Assembly (NCBI RefSeq): GCF_015709515.1
Contig: NZ_JADNQZ010000048.1
Coordinates: 1-64,000, forward strand
DNA from: Methylocystis sp. H62
Lineage (GTDB): Bacteria > Pseudomonadota > Alphaproteobacteria > Rhizobiales > Beijerinckiaceae
DNA length: 64,000 nt
Direction of reading: 5' to 3'
Below the pieces are notes generated by a model. The model did no database searches. It was not told the origin of the DNA and worked only from the letters and a program-made list of their open reading frames with translations. A program made the position numbers and the translations under genes. Positions 1-9,960 of the stretch are shown here, in pieces; the stretch's first letter is position 1; every line of letters starts with the position of its first letter.

Positions 1-522
<522 letters not shown>

Positions 523-538
523 CCCGTCAACGCATGAG

Positions 539-568
539 CGTCGACCTCCCGCACGCGGGAGGTCGACG
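539..568 (+). terminator. Perfect 13-bp stem-loop between nifH and nifQ
   Basis: Bases 539-551 pair exactly with 556-568 around a 4-base loop. The stem is very GC-rich but no run of T follows. It could attenuate transcription after nifH or protect the 3' end of the abundant nifH message. Its right arm contains the GGGAGG that would serve as ribosome-binding site for the ATG at 571, so folding could also limit nifQ translation. Role inferred from structure only. Confidence 0.6.
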
Positions 569-570
569 TT

Positions 571-1296
571 ATGTTGTCAGCGGAGCGTGACGTGATGGTG
601 CGCGCATTCCCGAATATCGACAGCGGCGGCTACGCATCTGCGGTGACGGAGAACGGGCGAAGCGTTACTGACGCTGCGCGCGTGTATCGCGACCTGACGG
701 GAGTTTTGCCCGAGGCGGCGAACATCGATGGCGACGCGCATTTCGACCGCCACGTTCTGGCGTCAATCCTCGCCTTAGCGTCGAGCGAGGGCGGAAGTCT
801 CGCGGCGCAAGCCGGTCTGACGGACACTGAACTCGGCGATCTCTTTTCTCATTGGTTTCTCGCTCGAAGCATTGAATCGTCTGGCGACCACGAGGCGAGT
901 GTCGTCGACGCCGACGAAATCGGAATTGTGCGAGATCTGCTTCTTGAAAATCGCTCCAGCGATGGGGACCACGGCCGCTGGCTCGCCGCGATGATCGCGC
1001 GCCGCGCCATGGAGCCCAACCATCTTTGGGAGGACCTCGGGCTTCGCGACAGAACGGAACTGACGCGGCTGATCGCGCGCCATTTCGCGCCGCTTGCGCG
1101 GCGCAATGACAAGAACATGCGTTGGAAGCGATTCATCTACCGCATGATGTGCGAGAACGACGGTTTCGTCATGTGCAGCACGCCGGTGTGCTCGAACTGC
1201 GCGGATTACGCACTCTGCTATGGCGCGGAAACAGGGACGAGCCGCGTCGCATCGGCGGCGCAATCGCCCGCGACGTCCGCCGAACAGACAGTGTAA
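571..1296 (+). CDS. nifQ: NifQ, molybdenum donor for FeMo-cofactor synthesis
   Basis: A 241-aa protein whose C-terminal part (about residues 185-220) has the NifQ signature: a WKRFIYRMMCE segment followed by Cys-X4-Cys-X2-Cys-X5-Cys. In known NifQ proteins these cysteines hold a Mo-Fe-S cluster that supplies Mo to NifEN/NifH for FeMo-co assembly. The N-terminal half is variable, as usual. Two starts are possible. ATG 571 has its Shine-Dalgarno inside the preceding stem-loop. ATG 595 has GGAG at 582-585 with good spacing and gives 233 aa. It follows nifH by 48 bases and is probably co-transcribed with it. Confidence 0.9.
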   Translation: MLSAERDVMVRAFPNIDSGGYASAVTENGRSVTDAARVYRDLTGVLPEAANIDGDAHFDRHVLASILALASSEGGSLAAQAGLTDTELGDLFSHWFLARSIESSGDHEASVVDADEIGIVRDLLLENRSSDGDHGRWLAAMIARRAMEPNHLWEDLGLRDRTELTRLIARHFAPLARRNDKNMRWKRFIYRMMCENDGFVMCSTPVCSNCADYALCYGAETGTSRVASAAQSPATSAEQTV

Positions 1297-1314
1297 GTTC
1301 ATTCGAACAACTTT

Positions 1315-1330
1315 TGTCGAGTTTTCGACA
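1315..1330 (+). promoter_or_regulatory. NifA upstream activator sequence (TGT-N10-ACA)
   Basis: TGTCGAGTTTTCGACA is an exact TGT-N10-ACA match and nearly a perfect palindrome. It lies about 48 bases upstream of the sigma-54 promoter at 1379, which is closer than the usual ~100 bases. It indicates NifA activation of the HesB-nifV-cysE-nifW-fix genes. Confidence 0.75.
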
Positions 1331-1378
1331 ATCTCATAATTTGCTGGTCGGACTGGCGGTTTTTGCCCGCGTTAGCGA

Positions 1379-1393
1379 TGGCATGTCGATTGC
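1379..1393 (+). promoter_or_regulatory. Sigma-54 (RpoN) promoter for the HesB/nifV/fix operon
   Basis: TGGCATGTCGATTGC fits the -24/-12 consensus TGGCAC-N5-TTGC with one mismatch and correct GG-N10-GC spacing. It sits 40 bases before the HesB-like start codon and is paired with the NifA site at 1315-1330. Confidence 0.85.
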
Positions 1394-1433
1394 TTGATAC
1401 AGGCACAGGCAAGTTCATCTCGGAGGCTCCAGT

Positions 1434-1754
1434 ATGATCACGGTCTCGCAGGCAGCCGTCGCCGCGGTAAAGGATGCGATGGCGCGGGCCTCTCAACGAG
1501 AGGGTGGTCTGCGCATCCTGGTCAAGGAAGGCGGCTGCGCCGGCTACGAATATGTCGTCGATCTTGATCCTCAGCAGAGAAGCGACGACATCGTCGTCGA
1601 GGCGGACGGCGTACGCGTGCTGATCGATCCGGCCTCGCGTCCGCGCCTCGAAGGCATGACGCTCGGCTTTCGCCAGGATCTCGCCGGCTCCGGCTTCACC
1701 TTCGAGAATCCCAACGCAAGCTCCACCTGCGGCTGTCAAAAATCCTTCAACTGA
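1434..1754 (+). CDS. HesB/IscA-family iron-sulfur carrier, nif-associated
   Basis: A 106-aa A-type Fe-S carrier of normal length. It has the three family cysteines: one in the GGCAGYEY motif near residue 35 and a Cys-Gly-Cys pair at the C-terminus. In diazotrophs such proteins (HesB, also called nifIscA) deliver Fe-S or iron to nitrogenase maturation. A strong GGAGG lies 7-8 bases before ATG 1434. It is the first gene after the sigma-54 promoter and leads into nifV. The symbol is left blank because hesB, iscA and iscN are used inconsistently. Confidence 0.92.
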   Translation: MITVSQAAVAAVKDAMARASQREGGLRILVKEGGCAGYEYVVDLDPQQRSDDIVVEADGVRVLIDPASRPRLEGMTLGFRQDLAGSGFTFENPNASSTCGCQKSFN

Positions 1755-1766
1755 AGGAGCGCCCGG

Positions 1767-1841
1767 ATGCGTGAAGCGATTGTGCGGTTGTTTCTTGGTT
1801 GCATAGAAGCGGGCGCCTCGAGCGTTCGTATGAGCCGATGA
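1767..1841 (+). CDS. Short coupled ORF (24 aa) in front of nifV
   Basis: Reading from ATG 1767 gives 24 codons. The stop TGA (1839-1841) overlaps the nifV ATG (1838) as ATGA. A textbook AAGGAG at 1754-1759 is correctly spaced for this ORF, while nifV itself has no clear Shine-Dalgarno. It may work as a translational-coupling leader for nifV or be a remnant of a lost gene. The peptide has a hydrophobic core (VRLFLG) and matches nothing I recognise. Confidence 0.4.
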   Translation: MREAIVRLFLGCIEAGASSVRMSR

Positions 1842-3037
1842 CGACATATGTGCCCCGAAAGAGTTGGCTCCCTCCCGTCGCGTCGCCGACGCAGAGAGCG
1901 CTGGATGTGGTGTTGAACGACACCACGCTTCGGGACGGCGAACAGGCCCCCGGCGTCGCTTTCACCTGCGAAGAAAAGCTCGAAATCGCACGCGCCTTGG
2001 CGCGCGCTGGCGTCACTGAACTCGAAGCCGGAACGCCGGCGATGGGCGGCGTGGAGATCGCGATGATCCGAGCGATCGTCGACGCCCAATTGCCGTTGCG
2101 CGCCATCGCCTGGTGCCGAATGCGCGTCGAGGACGTCGATGCCGCGCTGGCGACGGGCGTTTCGATGGTCAATCTTTCCGTACCCGTCTCCGAGACGCAG
2201 ATACGTGCGAAATTGCGCGGCGGGCGCGCCCAGGCGCTGGAGATGACGCGGCGCGTCGTCGCTTACGCACGCGACAAGGGGCTCGACGTCGCGGTCGGCG
2301 GCGAAGATTCCTCGCGCGCCGAACCAGAATTCCTGATGGAGACGATGGCGGTCGCGCGCGCCGCCGGCGCTCGCCGATTCCGGGTCGCGGACACGTTGAG
2401 CGTGCTTGATCCTTTCGCCGCTTTCGATCTGATCGCTAAACTGCGCGCGCAGAGCGATCTTGAAATCGAAATCCATTGTCATGACGATCTGGGTCTCGCC
2501 ACCGCCAATACCCTGGCTGGCATCAAGGCAGGCGCGACGCATGCTTCGGTCACCGTGATGGGGCTCGGAGAGCGCGCCGGCAATGCGCCGCTCGAGGAAG
2601 TCGCCGTGGCGGCGCGTCAGTTGCACAAATATGAAACCGGGATTGTGCTCACCGAATTGCGCAACGTCGCGGCGCTCGTCTCCGCCGCGGCGCGTCGGCC
2701 GATCCCGCTCAACAAATCCATCGTCGGCGAGCACGTCTTCACACATGAGTCCGGCATTCACGTCGATGGGCTGCTCAAGGACCCCCGCACCTATGAAGCC
2801 TTCGATCCGAGCATGCTCGGGCGCGCGCATGAGATCGTCATCGGCAAGCATTCCGGCTCGGCGGCCGTCACCGCGATACTGCGGCAGCTGGATTTAGAGG
2901 TCAGTGTCGAGGAGCTCGGCGAGATCGTCTCCTGCGTGCGCGCCCATGCGCTTGATCACAAAGGGCCGGTCAGCGGCGAGGCCTTGACCTCGATCTGGCG
3001 CAGCGTCTGCGCGAGCACTCACGCGAGAGGCATGTGA
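1838..3037 (+). CDS. nifV: Homocitrate synthase NifV
   Basis: NifV condenses acetyl-CoA with 2-oxoglutarate to give homocitrate, the organic ligand of FeMo-co. The 399-aa protein is a DRE-TIM metallolyase: [16 protein letters not shown] near the N-terminus, [12 protein letters not shown] carrying metal-binding histidines, and [16 protein letters not shown]. Length fits NifV (380-400) and is shorter than LeuA, which has a C-terminal regulatory domain. I chose ATG 1838. An upstream TTG (1799) is in frame but unlikely. Translation is probably coupled to the 24-aa ORF ending here. Its presence suggests fixation in the free-living state, since many symbionts lack nifV. Confidence 0.95.
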   Translation: MTTYVPRKSWLPPVASPTQRALDVVLNDTTLRDGEQAPGVAFTCEEKLEIARALARAGVTELEAGTPAMGGVEIAMIRAIVDAQLPLRAIAWCRMRVEDVDAALATGVSMVNLSVPVSETQIRAKLRGGRAQALEMTRRVVAYARDKGLDVAVGGEDSSRAEPEFLMETMAVARAAGARRFRVADTLSVLDPFAAFDLIAKLRAQSDLEIEIHCHDDLGLATANTLAGIKAGATHASVTVMGLGERAGNAPLEEVAVAARQLHKYETGIVLTELRNVAALVSAAARRPIPLNKSIVGEHVFTHESGIHVDGLLKDPRTYEAFDPSMLGRAHEIVIGKHSGSAAVTAILRQLDLEVSVEELGEIVSCVRAHALDHKGPVSGEALTSIWRSVCASTHARGM

Positions 3038-3849
3038 GCGTCATGTTCGAACGAGTCGCCACAATGACCAACCAGGCAACGCAGGCTAAGGCGGCGACGG
3101 CGGCGACCTCGGCGCCCGAGCCGACGCGCTTGCAACTGATCCGCGAGGATCTGGCGTGCGTGGCGACACGCGATCCAGCCGCCCGCGGACGCTTCGAGAC
3201 GCTGCTCACATATCCCGGGCTGCACGCGGTCATCTGGCATCGCCTCGCCAATTGGCTGTGGATCAACGATCATCGCTTCTGGGCGCGTCTCCTCTCCTGG
3301 TTCGCGCGCTTTCTGACCAACGTCGACATTCATCCCGGCGCGACGATTGGCCGACGCTTTTTTATCGACCATGGCGCCGGCGTCGTCATCGGCGAAACGG
3401 CGGTCGTCGGCGACGACGTGACGCTCTATCACGGCGTGACGCTCGGCGGCGTCTCCTGGTCGCCGGGCAAGCGCCATCCGACGCTGGAAGACGAAGTGAT
3501 CATCGGCGCTGGCGCGAAGATTCTCGGTCCCATCACGATCGGCCGCAACGCGCGGGTCGGCGCCAATTCCGTCGTGATCGAAAGTGTGATGCGCGATGCG
3601 ACGGTGGTCGGAATTCCGGCGAAGATCGTGCATCGCGACGTCGGCCGCTGCACATTCGATGGCCGCATCAACCTCAATCACCATCTGATGCCGGATCCGG
3701 TCGGCGAGGCATTCTCGGTCCTGCTCGATCGCGTCGAGTTTTTGGAGACGCGCGTGTCGCATCTGCAAAGGCGTCTGCGGGAACGCCAGTCGACCGTCAC
3801 AGCCGCTGATGGCGCCGCGCCAAAGACGGAACCGGTGGAAATCATATGA
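3034..3849 (+). CDS. cysE: Serine O-acetyltransferase (NifP/CysE type)
   Basis: Acetylates serine as the first step of cysteine synthesis. Nif-linked copies (NifP) raise the cysteine supply for Fe-S cluster formation. The 271-aa sequence has the left-handed beta-helix hexapeptide repeats (about residues 95-190) and conserved [26 protein letters not shown] and HGVTLGG motifs with the catalytic His/Asp residues. GTG 3034 overlaps the nifV stop (GTGA). ATG 3043 or 3064 are alternatives, since the first 30 residues are low-complexity and Ala/Thr-rich. The position between nifV and nifW supports the nif role. Confidence 0.93.
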   Translation: MSVMFERVATMTNQATQAKAATAATSAPEPTRLQLIREDLACVATRDPAARGRFETLLTYPGLHAVIWHRLANWLWINDHRFWARLLSWFARFLTNVDIHPGATIGRRFFIDHGAGVVIGETAVVGDDVTLYHGVTLGGVSWSPGKRHPTLEDEVIIGAGAKILGPITIGRNARVGANSVVIESVMRDATVVGIPAKIVHRDVGRCTFDGRINLNHHLMPDPVGEAFSVLLDRVEFLETRVSHLQRRLRERQSTVTAADGAAPKTEPVEII

Positions 3850-3860
3850 AGGAGACCAAA

Positions 3861-4187
3861 ATGTCGGAGCCCGCCGTTCTGGAGCAATTGAAAACGGCGT
3901 CCTGCGCCGAAGAGTTCTTCGCGCTGCTTGGCGTCGAATATGATCCGAAAGTGGTCAATGTCGCGCGCCTGCATATTCTGCGGCGCATGGGACAATATCT
4001 CTTCAGCGAGGATCTAGCCGAGCTGGACGACGCGACGGTGACCCAGCGCTGCAAGGACTTCTTGGAGCGCGCCTATCAGGACTTCCTGAAATCGACGCCG
4101 ATCGACGAACGTCTGTTCAAGGTTCACAAAGACGCCGTCAAGCCGGCGGCGCCGCCGTCATTGGTGCAGCTCAACGTTCTGAAGTGA
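3861..4187 (+). CDS. nifW: Nitrogenase stabilising/protective protein NifW
   Basis: A 108-aa protein with the NifW pattern: LKTASCAEEFFALLGVEYDP near the N-terminus, LHILRRMGQYL in the middle, and an FLERAYQDFLKSTP helix. NifW protects the MoFe protein or assists its maturation, notably under oxygen. I prefer ATG 3861, which has AAGGAG 6 bases upstream. ATG 3846, overlapping the cysE stop, would add five residues. It is in the same operon as cysE and fixA. Confidence 0.93.
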   Translation: MSEPAVLEQLKTASCAEEFFALLGVEYDPKVVNVARLHILRRMGQYLFSEDLAELDDATVTQRCKDFLERAYQDFLKSTPIDERLFKVHKDAVKPAAPPSLVQLNVLK

Positions 4188-4216
4188 ACGCTTAGGGATC
4201 AACGGGGACAACTCGA

Positions 4217-5059
4217 ATGCATATCGTCGTCTGCATGAAGCAAGTGCCCGACTCGGCGCAGATCCGCGTTCACCCGGTGACCAACACGATCATGCGCCAG
4301 GGCGTTCCGACGATCATCAACCCATATGATCTGTTCGCGATCGAAGAAGCGTTGCGACTGCGCCAAAAATTCGGCGGCGCGGTCACCATTCTCACCATGG
4401 GTCCGCCTTCCGCCGAGGACAGCCTGCGCAAGGCGCTCACCTTTGGCGCCGATCGCGCGGTGCTGTTGACCGACCGCTTCTTCGCCGGCGCCGACACGCT
4501 GGCGACGACATATGCGCTAGCGACGGCGATCCGCAAGATCGGCGTGGAGTTTGGCCCGCCGCACGTCGTCTTCACCGGCAAGCAGACGATCGACGGCGAC
4601 ACGGCGCAGGTCGGTCCCGGCGTCGCCAAGCGGCTCGGCCTGATGCAGCTCACTTATGTCTCGCATATCGACAACGTCGATCTTGAGGCGGGAACGATCG
4701 ACGTCGAGCGGCGCAGCGAAGGCGGCGTTCAGAAACTGCGCAGTAAAATGCCCTGCCTGATCTCCGTCCTCGAGGGCGTCAACGAGATGCGCATTGGTTC
4801 GCTGAGCGATGCTTTGACGGCGGCGCGCGCGACGATCATCAAATGGAGCGCGCAGGACGCCGGCGTCGAGGACATCACCAAATGCGGACTGCGCGGCTCG
4901 CCGACGATTGTCAAGCGCGTCTTCGCGCCGAAGCCGCGTGCGGAAAAGGCCCAGTTCATCGAACTCGGCGACAAGCCGGGGGACGCCTTCGTCGATGAAT
5001 TGTTCAAGCGCCGGCCGAAACTCGAATCCGAGCTCGGACAATTGACGCGCGGCTATTGA
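4217..5059 (+). CDS. fixA: Electron-transfer flavoprotein beta-type subunit FixA
   Basis: A 280-aa ETF-beta family protein beginning [18 protein letters not shown]. It has the nucleotide-binding [29 protein letters not shown] region and the [20 protein letters not shown] motif typical of FixA. It pairs with FixB to form the bifurcating flavoprotein of FixABCX, which lowers the potential of NADH-derived electrons so that ferredoxin or flavodoxin can feed nitrogenase. It follows nifW by 29 bases with no room for a separate promoter, so it belongs to the NifA/sigma-54 operon. Confidence 0.96.
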   Translation: MHIVVCMKQVPDSAQIRVHPVTNTIMRQGVPTIINPYDLFAIEEALRLRQKFGGAVTILTMGPPSAEDSLRKALTFGADRAVLLTDRFFAGADTLATTYALATAIRKIGVEFGPPHVVFTGKQTIDGDTAQVGPGVAKRLGLMQLTYVSHIDNVDLEAGTIDVERRSEGGVQKLRSKMPCLISVLEGVNEMRIGSLSDALTAARATIIKWSAQDAGVEDITKCGLRGSPTIVKRVFAPKPRAEKAQFIELGDKPGDAFVDELFKRRPKLESELGQLTRGY

Positions 5060-5081
5060 TCTTGAAACAGGAGCGCGACAC

Positions 5082-6185
5082 ATGAACGATAAGGCAAAAG
5101 CTCCTGCTCCGGCGGGGCGCGCGGCGGCGAAAAAAGAGCTGCCTGAACATCTCAAAGCCTACAAGCACGTCTGGGTCTTCATCGAGCAGGAGCGGGGACA
5201 AGCGCATCCCGTGTCTTGGGAGCTGATGGGCGCGGGGCGGATTCTCGCCGATAAGCTCGGCGTCAATCTCGCCGCGGTCGTCGTCGGCGCGCGCAACGAG
5301 GCCACGCAGGCGGTCGTGCGGGAAAGCTTCAACTATGGCGCAGACCTCGCCTATCTCGTCGCGGACGATATCCTCATGGATTACCGCAATGAGAGCTACA
5401 CCAAAGCGATGACCGATCTCGTCAACGCCTATCAGCCGGAAATCCTGCTGCTGGGCGCGACGATTTTGGGGCGCGATCTTGCCGGCTCGGTGGCGACGAC
5501 GCTGCTGACTGGCCTTACCGCCGATTGTACGGAACTGGACGTCGATGCGGAAGGTTCGCTCGCGGCGACGCGTCCGACGTTCGGCGGCTCGCTGCTCTGC
5601 ACGATCTTCACGCTCAACTATCGCCCGCAAATGGCGACCGTGCGCCCGCGCGTGATGCCGATGCCGGAGCGCGTCGAAAAGCCGATCGGCCGCGTGATCG
5701 AACATCCGCTCGGCTTGGTGGAAGACGACATTGTCACGAAAGTGTTGTCCTTTCTGCCCGACCGCGATTCGACAAAGTCCAACCTGGCTTTCGCCGACGT
5801 GGTCGTCGCGGGCGGCCTCGGCCTCGGCTCTCCGGAAAACTTCCAGCTCATCCGTCAGCTGGCGAGCACGATCGGCGCGGAATTCGGCTGTTCGCGCCCG
5901 CTGGTGCAAAAGGGATGGGTCAGCTCTGACCGGCAGATCGGCCAGACCGGTAAGACGATACGGCCCAAACTTTATATCGCCGCGGGCATTTCCGGCGCGA
6001 TCCAGCATCGCGTCGGCGTCGAGGGCGCGGACTACATCGTCGCGATCAACACCGACAAGAATGCGCCAATCTTCGATTTCGCTCATGTTGGAATCGTCAC
6101 CGACGCGGTACGGCTTTTGCCTGCACTCACGGAAGCGTTCTCGAAACGATTGTCTCCGCATCAGCGCGACCGTCTAGCGAGCTAG
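5082..6185 (+). CDS. fixB: Electron-transfer flavoprotein alpha-type subunit FixB
   Basis: A 367-aa ETF-alpha family protein. The N-terminal domain starts near residue 25 ([24 protein letters not shown]) after an Ala/Lys-rich tail. The C-terminal FAD-binding domain contains [17 protein letters not shown], the [25 protein letters not shown] motif and [12 protein letters not shown]. FixB holds the FAD that passes electrons to FixC. It lies 22 bases after fixA with GGAG before the ATG. Confidence 0.96.
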   Translation: MNDKAKAPAPAGRAAAKKELPEHLKAYKHVWVFIEQERGQAHPVSWELMGAGRILADKLGVNLAAVVVGARNEATQAVVRESFNYGADLAYLVADDILMDYRNESYTKAMTDLVNAYQPEILLLGATILGRDLAGSVATTLLTGLTADCTELDVDAEGSLAATRPTFGGSLLCTIFTLNYRPQMATVRPRVMPMPERVEKPIGRVIEHPLGLVEDDIVTKVLSFLPDRDSTKSNLAFADVVVAGGLGLGSPENFQLIRQLASTIGAEFGCSRPLVQKGWVSSDRQIGQTGKTIRPKLYIAAGISGAIQHRVGVEGADYIVAINTDKNAPIFDFAHVGIVTDAVRLLPALTEAFSKRLSPHQRDRLAS

Positions 6186-6196
6186 GGGAGATAGGC

Positions 6197-7504
6197 ATGA
6201 TCGAAGAAAGATTCGATGCGATTGTCGTCGGCGCCGGCATGGCCGGCAACGCCGCCGCCCTGACCCTGGCGCGCAAGGGACTTAAAGTCCTGCAGTTGGA
6301 GCGCGGCGAATATTCCGGCTCCAAGAATGTGCAGGGCGCGATCCTCTATTCCGACATGCTGGAGAAGCTTATCCCGGATTTCCGCGAGGACGCGCCGCTG
6401 GAGCGCCATCTCGTCGAGCAGCGCTTTTGGATGATGGACGACAACTCCCATACGGGACTCCATTATCGTTCGGACGAATTCAACGAGGAGCGTCCCAACC
6501 GCTACACGATCATCCGCGCGCAATTCGACAAATGGTTCTCCAAGAAGGTTCAGGAGGCCGGCGCGGTCGTGCTGTGCGAAACCACGGTCCTGGAGTTGCT
6601 GCAGGACGCCTATGGAAAAGTCATTGGCGTGCGCACGGACCGCAAGAACGGACAGGTTGGCGCGGACGTTGTCGTGCTGGCGGAAGGCGTGAGCGGGCTG
6701 CTCGGCACAAGAGCCGGCCTGCGCAAGACGCCCGACAAGAGCAATGTCGCTCTGGCGGTGAAGGAAATGCACTTCCTCCCGCAGGAAACTCTGGAAGCCC
6801 GCTTCAATCTGCGCGGCGACGAAGGCGCGGTCATCGAGGCGGTCGGCACCATCTCGCAAGGCATGACCGGGATGGGCTTCATATACACCAACAAGGAGTC
6901 GATCTCGCTTGGCATCGGCTGTCTCGTCGCGGACTTCGAGAAGACGGGACAGACGCCGTACGGACTGCTGGAAAAGTTCAAGCAGCATCCATCGGTGGCG
7001 GCGCTCATCGCAGGCTCTGAAGTCAAGGAATACGCCGCGCATCTGATCCCCGAAGGCGGCTTCAAGGCGATCCCGCAGCTCTTTGGCGACGGCTGGGTCG
7101 TCGTTGGCGACGCCGCGCAGTTGAACAACGCCATCCATCGCGAAGGCTCAAATCTGGCGATGACCTCCGGACGGATCGCCGCGGAAGCGATCTTTCAGAT
7201 CAAATCGCGCCGCGATCCGATGACCAAGGAGAATCTGGCGCTCTACAAGAAGATGCTCGACGAGTCCTTCGTCATGAAGGATTTGAAGAAATATCGCGAC
7301 ATGCCGGATCTGCTTCACATTCAGGCGCAGAACTTCTTCCTGACCTATCCGCAGCTCGTCTCGAAGGCGATGACGAATTTCCTGCGCGTCGACGGCACGA
7401 CGAAGCGGGAAAAAGAGAAGACCACGTTCCGCTCCTTCCTGGCGGCGCGTTCGCTGACCGGACTGGTCGGCGACGCCTTTCGGCTGGCGCGCGCGTGGAG
7501 GTAG
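6197..7504 (+). CDS. fixC: FixC, ETF-quinone oxidoreductase-like flavoprotein
   Basis: A 435-aa FAD protein with the N-terminal dinucleotide-binding motif [19 protein letters not shown] and an ETF-QO-type middle domain. The second FAD motif is [14 protein letters not shown]. FixC takes high-potential electrons from FixAB to quinone while the low-potential branch goes to ferredoxin. It is membrane-associated rather than membrane-spanning. Length and order (A-B-C-X) are standard. Start at ATG 6197 with GGGGAG upstream, 11 bases after fixB. Confidence 0.96.
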   Translation: MIEERFDAIVVGAGMAGNAAALTLARKGLKVLQLERGEYSGSKNVQGAILYSDMLEKLIPDFREDAPLERHLVEQRFWMMDDNSHTGLHYRSDEFNEERPNRYTIIRAQFDKWFSKKVQEAGAVVLCETTVLELLQDAYGKVIGVRTDRKNGQVGADVVVLAEGVSGLLGTRAGLRKTPDKSNVALAVKEMHFLPQETLEARFNLRGDEGAVIEAVGTISQGMTGMGFIYTNKESISLGIGCLVADFEKTGQTPYGLLEKFKQHPSVAALIAGSEVKEYAAHLIPEGGFKAIPQLFGDGWVVVGDAAQLNNAIHREGSNLAMTSGRIAAEAIFQIKSRRDPMTKENLALYKKMLDESFVMKDLKKYRDMPDLLHIQAQNFFLTYPQLVSKAMTNFLRVDGTTKREKEKTTFRSFLAARSLTGLVGDAFRLARAWR

Positions 7505-7540
7505 TTGGGCGCGATGCCCCTCTAGCAACGGAGTAGGACA

Positions 7541-7837
7541 ATGAGCGCAGAAGCAGCGGTCCGGGTGGAGGACAAGCTTTACCTCAATCGCTATCTCGTC
7601 GACGCCGGCCGCGCCCACATCAAGGTGCGTCCGCACACCACGCCTTCGCCGCAACTGCTCAGTCTGGTAAACGTCTGTCCGGCGCACTGCTATGAAATGA
7701 ACTCGACCGGGCAGGTCGAGATCACGACCGACGGCTGCGTCGAATGCGGCACCTGCCGGATCATCGCCGAGCCGAGCGGCGACATCGAATGGAACTATCC
7801 GCGCGGCGGCTACGGCGTGCTGTTCAAATTCGGCTAA
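7541..7837 (+). CDS. fixX: Ferredoxin-like protein FixX
   Basis: A 98-aa ferredoxin-like subunit that closes the fixABCX set. Cysteine motifs are visible: [10 protein letters not shown], then [14 protein letters not shown] (Cys-X2-Cys-X2-Cys), matching the FixX/ETF-QO ferredoxin domain that carries [4Fe-4S] centres. The C-terminus ([19 protein letters not shown]) is a family hallmark. It acts with FixC in electron transfer to quinone or ferredoxin. GGAG is present upstream. Confidence 0.96.
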   Translation: MSAEAAVRVEDKLYLNRYLVDAGRAHIKVRPHTTPSPQLLSLVNVCPAHCYEMNSTGQVEITTDGCVECGTCRIIAEPSGDIEWNYPRGGYGVLFKFG

Positions 7838-7875
7838 ATCATCGACGCCGATCAGCCGCGCAAGGCGAGCCGGGA

Positions 7876-8490
7876 ATGAAATTCTATATGACGCCCGGAT
7901 CCTGTTCCACGGGCATACACATCCTGCTCGAAGAGATCGGGCTGGTGTTCGAGGCTTATATCGTCAATCTGGTCAAGGGCGATCACCTCAAGCCGGACTA
8001 TCTGGCGATCAACCCGCATGGGACGATCCCGACTCTGTTGCGCGATGACGGCGTCGCGCTGACGGATTTTCACTCCATCGCCCTATGGCTTGCGCAGACC
8101 TATCCGCGCCGCAAGCTCCTGCCGGAGAGCGTGGAGGCGCGCGAAGCGGCATTGGCCGCCATGCATTTTTGCGTTCAGCATATTCATGGCGAAGGCTTTC
8201 GACGCGTGTTCACGCCGGAGCGCTACGCCGGGCGGCAGGCCGACATCGAGGCGATCAAGGCCGAAGGACGCGAAATCGTCGTCTCGGCGCTGATCGCGAT
8301 CGATACGGAACTCGCGGGAAAGGACTATGTCGCCGGCGGCTTTTCGGTCGCCGACGCGGCGCTGTTCTATGTGGAGTTTTGGGCCGACAAGACGGGCATG
8401 ACGCTGCCGCGCAATTGCCAGGCGCATTACGCGCTTATGAAAACGCGCCCGGCCGTGCGTCAGGTGCTCGCTGAAGAAGGCTATCGCTGA
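7876..8490 (+). CDS. Glutathione S-transferase-like protein
   Basis: A 204-aa protein with an N-terminal thioredoxin-like GST domain (MKFYMTPGSCSTGIHILLEEIGL..., cis-Pro in NPHGTIPTLL, then TDFHSIALWLA) and an all-helical C-terminal domain with AGGFSVADAALFYVEF. The SCSTGIHILLEE segment fits bacterial beta-class GSTs. Start ATG 7876. Lying 38 bases after fixX on the same strand, it is probably read with the fix operon and may protect nitrogenase from oxidative or electrophilic stress. The substrate cannot be told. Confidence 0.85.
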   Translation: MKFYMTPGSCSTGIHILLEEIGLVFEAYIVNLVKGDHLKPDYLAINPHGTIPTLLRDDGVALTDFHSIALWLAQTYPRRKLLPESVEAREAALAAMHFCVQHIHGEGFRRVFTPERYAGRQADIEAIKAEGREIVVSALIAIDTELAGKDYVAGGFSVADAALFYVEFWADKTGMTLPRNCQAHYALMKTRPAVRQVLAEEGYR

Positions 8491-8573
8491 TTCAAATTGC
8501 GCACTTCAGCTGATAGGCGGCGCAGTTTTCTTCGTTTCCTCAGCATCAACATTGAGTGATGCAGCCGCCGCGC

Positions 8574-8999
8574 TCAATGGCGCTTGTCATGCGCATTATC
8601 CGGATCGTTGCGCATCCAGTCGGCCAGCTTTGCGAGATTTTCACGCAGGCCTTCACGTATGCCGACGTCTTCGATCGTCGTATCCAGCGCGCCGTTCATG
8701 CACAGCATCCAGGCGTCGCGCTCGGCCGGACCGATGCGCAAATGGCTATGCCGCATGCGCAGGCGCGGATGCCCCTTCTTGGCGGAATAATCCTTGGGGC
8801 CGCCGAGCCATTCGGCCAGATAGACCTTCAAAATGGCGCGCGTCGGTCCAAGATCGTCCGCGTGAACGGCGCGTATGCCGCGCGCTTCCGGTAACTCGTC
8901 CATGTTGCGGTAGAAGGTTTCGACAAGCCGGTCGACCGTGTCGAAGCCGCCGATGCGATCGAATATGGATACGGTATGGTCGATAGTGGTCGTCGTCAC
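8574..8999 (-). CDS. Group II truncated haemoglobin
   Basis: A 141-aa 2-on-2 globin. SIFDRIGGFDTVDRLVETFYRNM gives the B-helix with the Phe-Tyr pair that contacts bound ligand. WLGGPKDYSAKKGHPRLRMRHSHLRIG holds the proximal-His F-helix region, and ERDAWMLCMNGAL the G8 Trp typical of group II. The start is GTG at 8999 (no suitable ATG), 11 bases after the XdhC-like gene, so they are co-transcribed. In a diazotroph it may scavenge NO or O2 near nitrogenase. It converges on the GST gene; the 83 bases between show no clear terminator. Confidence 0.9.
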   Translation of the reverse strand: MTTTTIDHTVSIFDRIGGFDTVDRLVETFYRNMDELPEARGIRAVHADDLGPTRAILKVYLAEWLGGPKDYSAKKGHPRLRMRHSHLRIGPAERDAWMLCMNGALDTTIEDVGIREGLRENLAKLADWMRNDPDNAHDKRH

Positions 9000-9010
9000 G
9001 GCCTCGAGCC

Positions 9011-9880
9011 TCAGTGATAGGATACGGTAAGGGGCCGTGTCCAATGGCGTGTGTGGGCCGCTTTGGCGATCACGCGATAGGCGGCGTCCGCTATGGCGCG
9101 CCCATATTCGTCGGTGCCTGTCCAAGTCGAGGCGCGCCCGCGCGGATCGACCTCGACGAGTTTGACATCTTGCGGCACGACGACCCCGTCGCGCGCAATG
9201 CCACGCAGGAAGCCGTCCATCGGCGAAAGGACGCGGTGACCGTCGAGGAGCCCGAGGAGGTAGTCCTTGAAGATTCTGGCGCCAACGTCGAGCGGCGTGC
9301 GCCAAACGCCATCTCGGGCGGAATAGACGAAGCGGCCGCGGCCGACGCCGCCAAGATAGCGCGGAAGGTGGTCGTTGGGCCGAGTTTCGCCGGTTTCGAC
9401 GAGGTCGCCGGCATGGTCGGGATGCGTCTCGATGGCGACGTCGCAGTTCAAGCCGGCGGCGAAATGCGGGCCGAGGCCGATGGCGAGATTGGCGATCTTG
9501 CGCAGATTGGTCGTCATGCGGTTCTTTTGCATTCGCGCGTCGATCAACACGTCGGGGGTGCGGAGCGCGAGGAGATCGGTCAGTTGCAGCGAGGTCACCG
9601 CGACGACGCCGGTTACCGTCAACACCCGTACGATTTCCAGCGCAGTCTCGCCGCGGTAGCCCTGAATGCCGTCGACCTCGGCGCGATCTTGGAAAAGAGC
9701 GTCGTGGAACGACATGCCACGCCGAATGACGGGCGGGTAAGGGTCGTGACTGAGCACGACGCGGTAGCCTTCCCGCGTCAGACGCGCAGCCACCGCCGAA
9801 GCAATCTCATTCGCGCCCAAAACGATCACGAAGGGGGCGCTTCGCTTGGACAGAAATTCGCAGAATCGCACGTGTGTCAT
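9011..9880 (-). CDS. XdhC/YqeB-like molybdoenzyme maturation protein
   Basis: A 289-aa protein with a Rossmann-like N-terminus (FVIVLGANEIASAVAARLTREGYRVVLSHD), then PPVIRRGMSFHDALF and a long C-terminal domain. This matches the EF2563/YqeB branch of the XdhC family, known for selenium-dependent molybdenum hydroxylase maturation. No molybdenum hydroxylase is in the window, so a role in Mo handling near nifQ is only a guess. I chose ATG 9880 (GGGGGGA upstream) over TTG 9907. It lies in a minus-strand operon with the haemoglobin and Rieske genes. Confidence 0.75.
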   Translation of the reverse strand: MTHVRFCEFLSKRSAPFVIVLGANEIASAVAARLTREGYRVVLSHDPYPPVIRRGMSFHDALFQDRAEVDGIQGYRGETALEIVRVLTVTGVVAVTSLQLTDLLALRTPDVLIDARMQKNRMTTNLRKIANLAIGLGPHFAAGLNCDVAIETHPDHAGDLVETGETRPNDHLPRYLGGVGRGRFVYSARDGVWRTPLDVGARIFKDYLLGLLDGHRVLSPMDGFLRGIARDGVVVPQDVKLVEVDPRGRASTWTGTDEYGRAIADAAYRVIAKAAHTRHWTRPLTVSYH

Positions 9881-9960
9881 CGTCCCCCCGCGCCCCAGCG
9901 AAAGCAAGACGCACGCCAGCGACTGAAGCGACGCGCGTCTTCGCTGCGTCGCCGAATGCG

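Noticed and set aside
1366-1380. TGGCGGTTTTTGCC near 1355-1370 as a sigma-54 promoter
   Set aside because: The GG-to-GC spacing is 8 instead of 10 bases. The element at 1379-1393 fits properly.
5004-6161. 385-codon minus-strand frame opposite fixB
   Set aside because: Shadow of fixB; no ribosome-binding site and no family signature.
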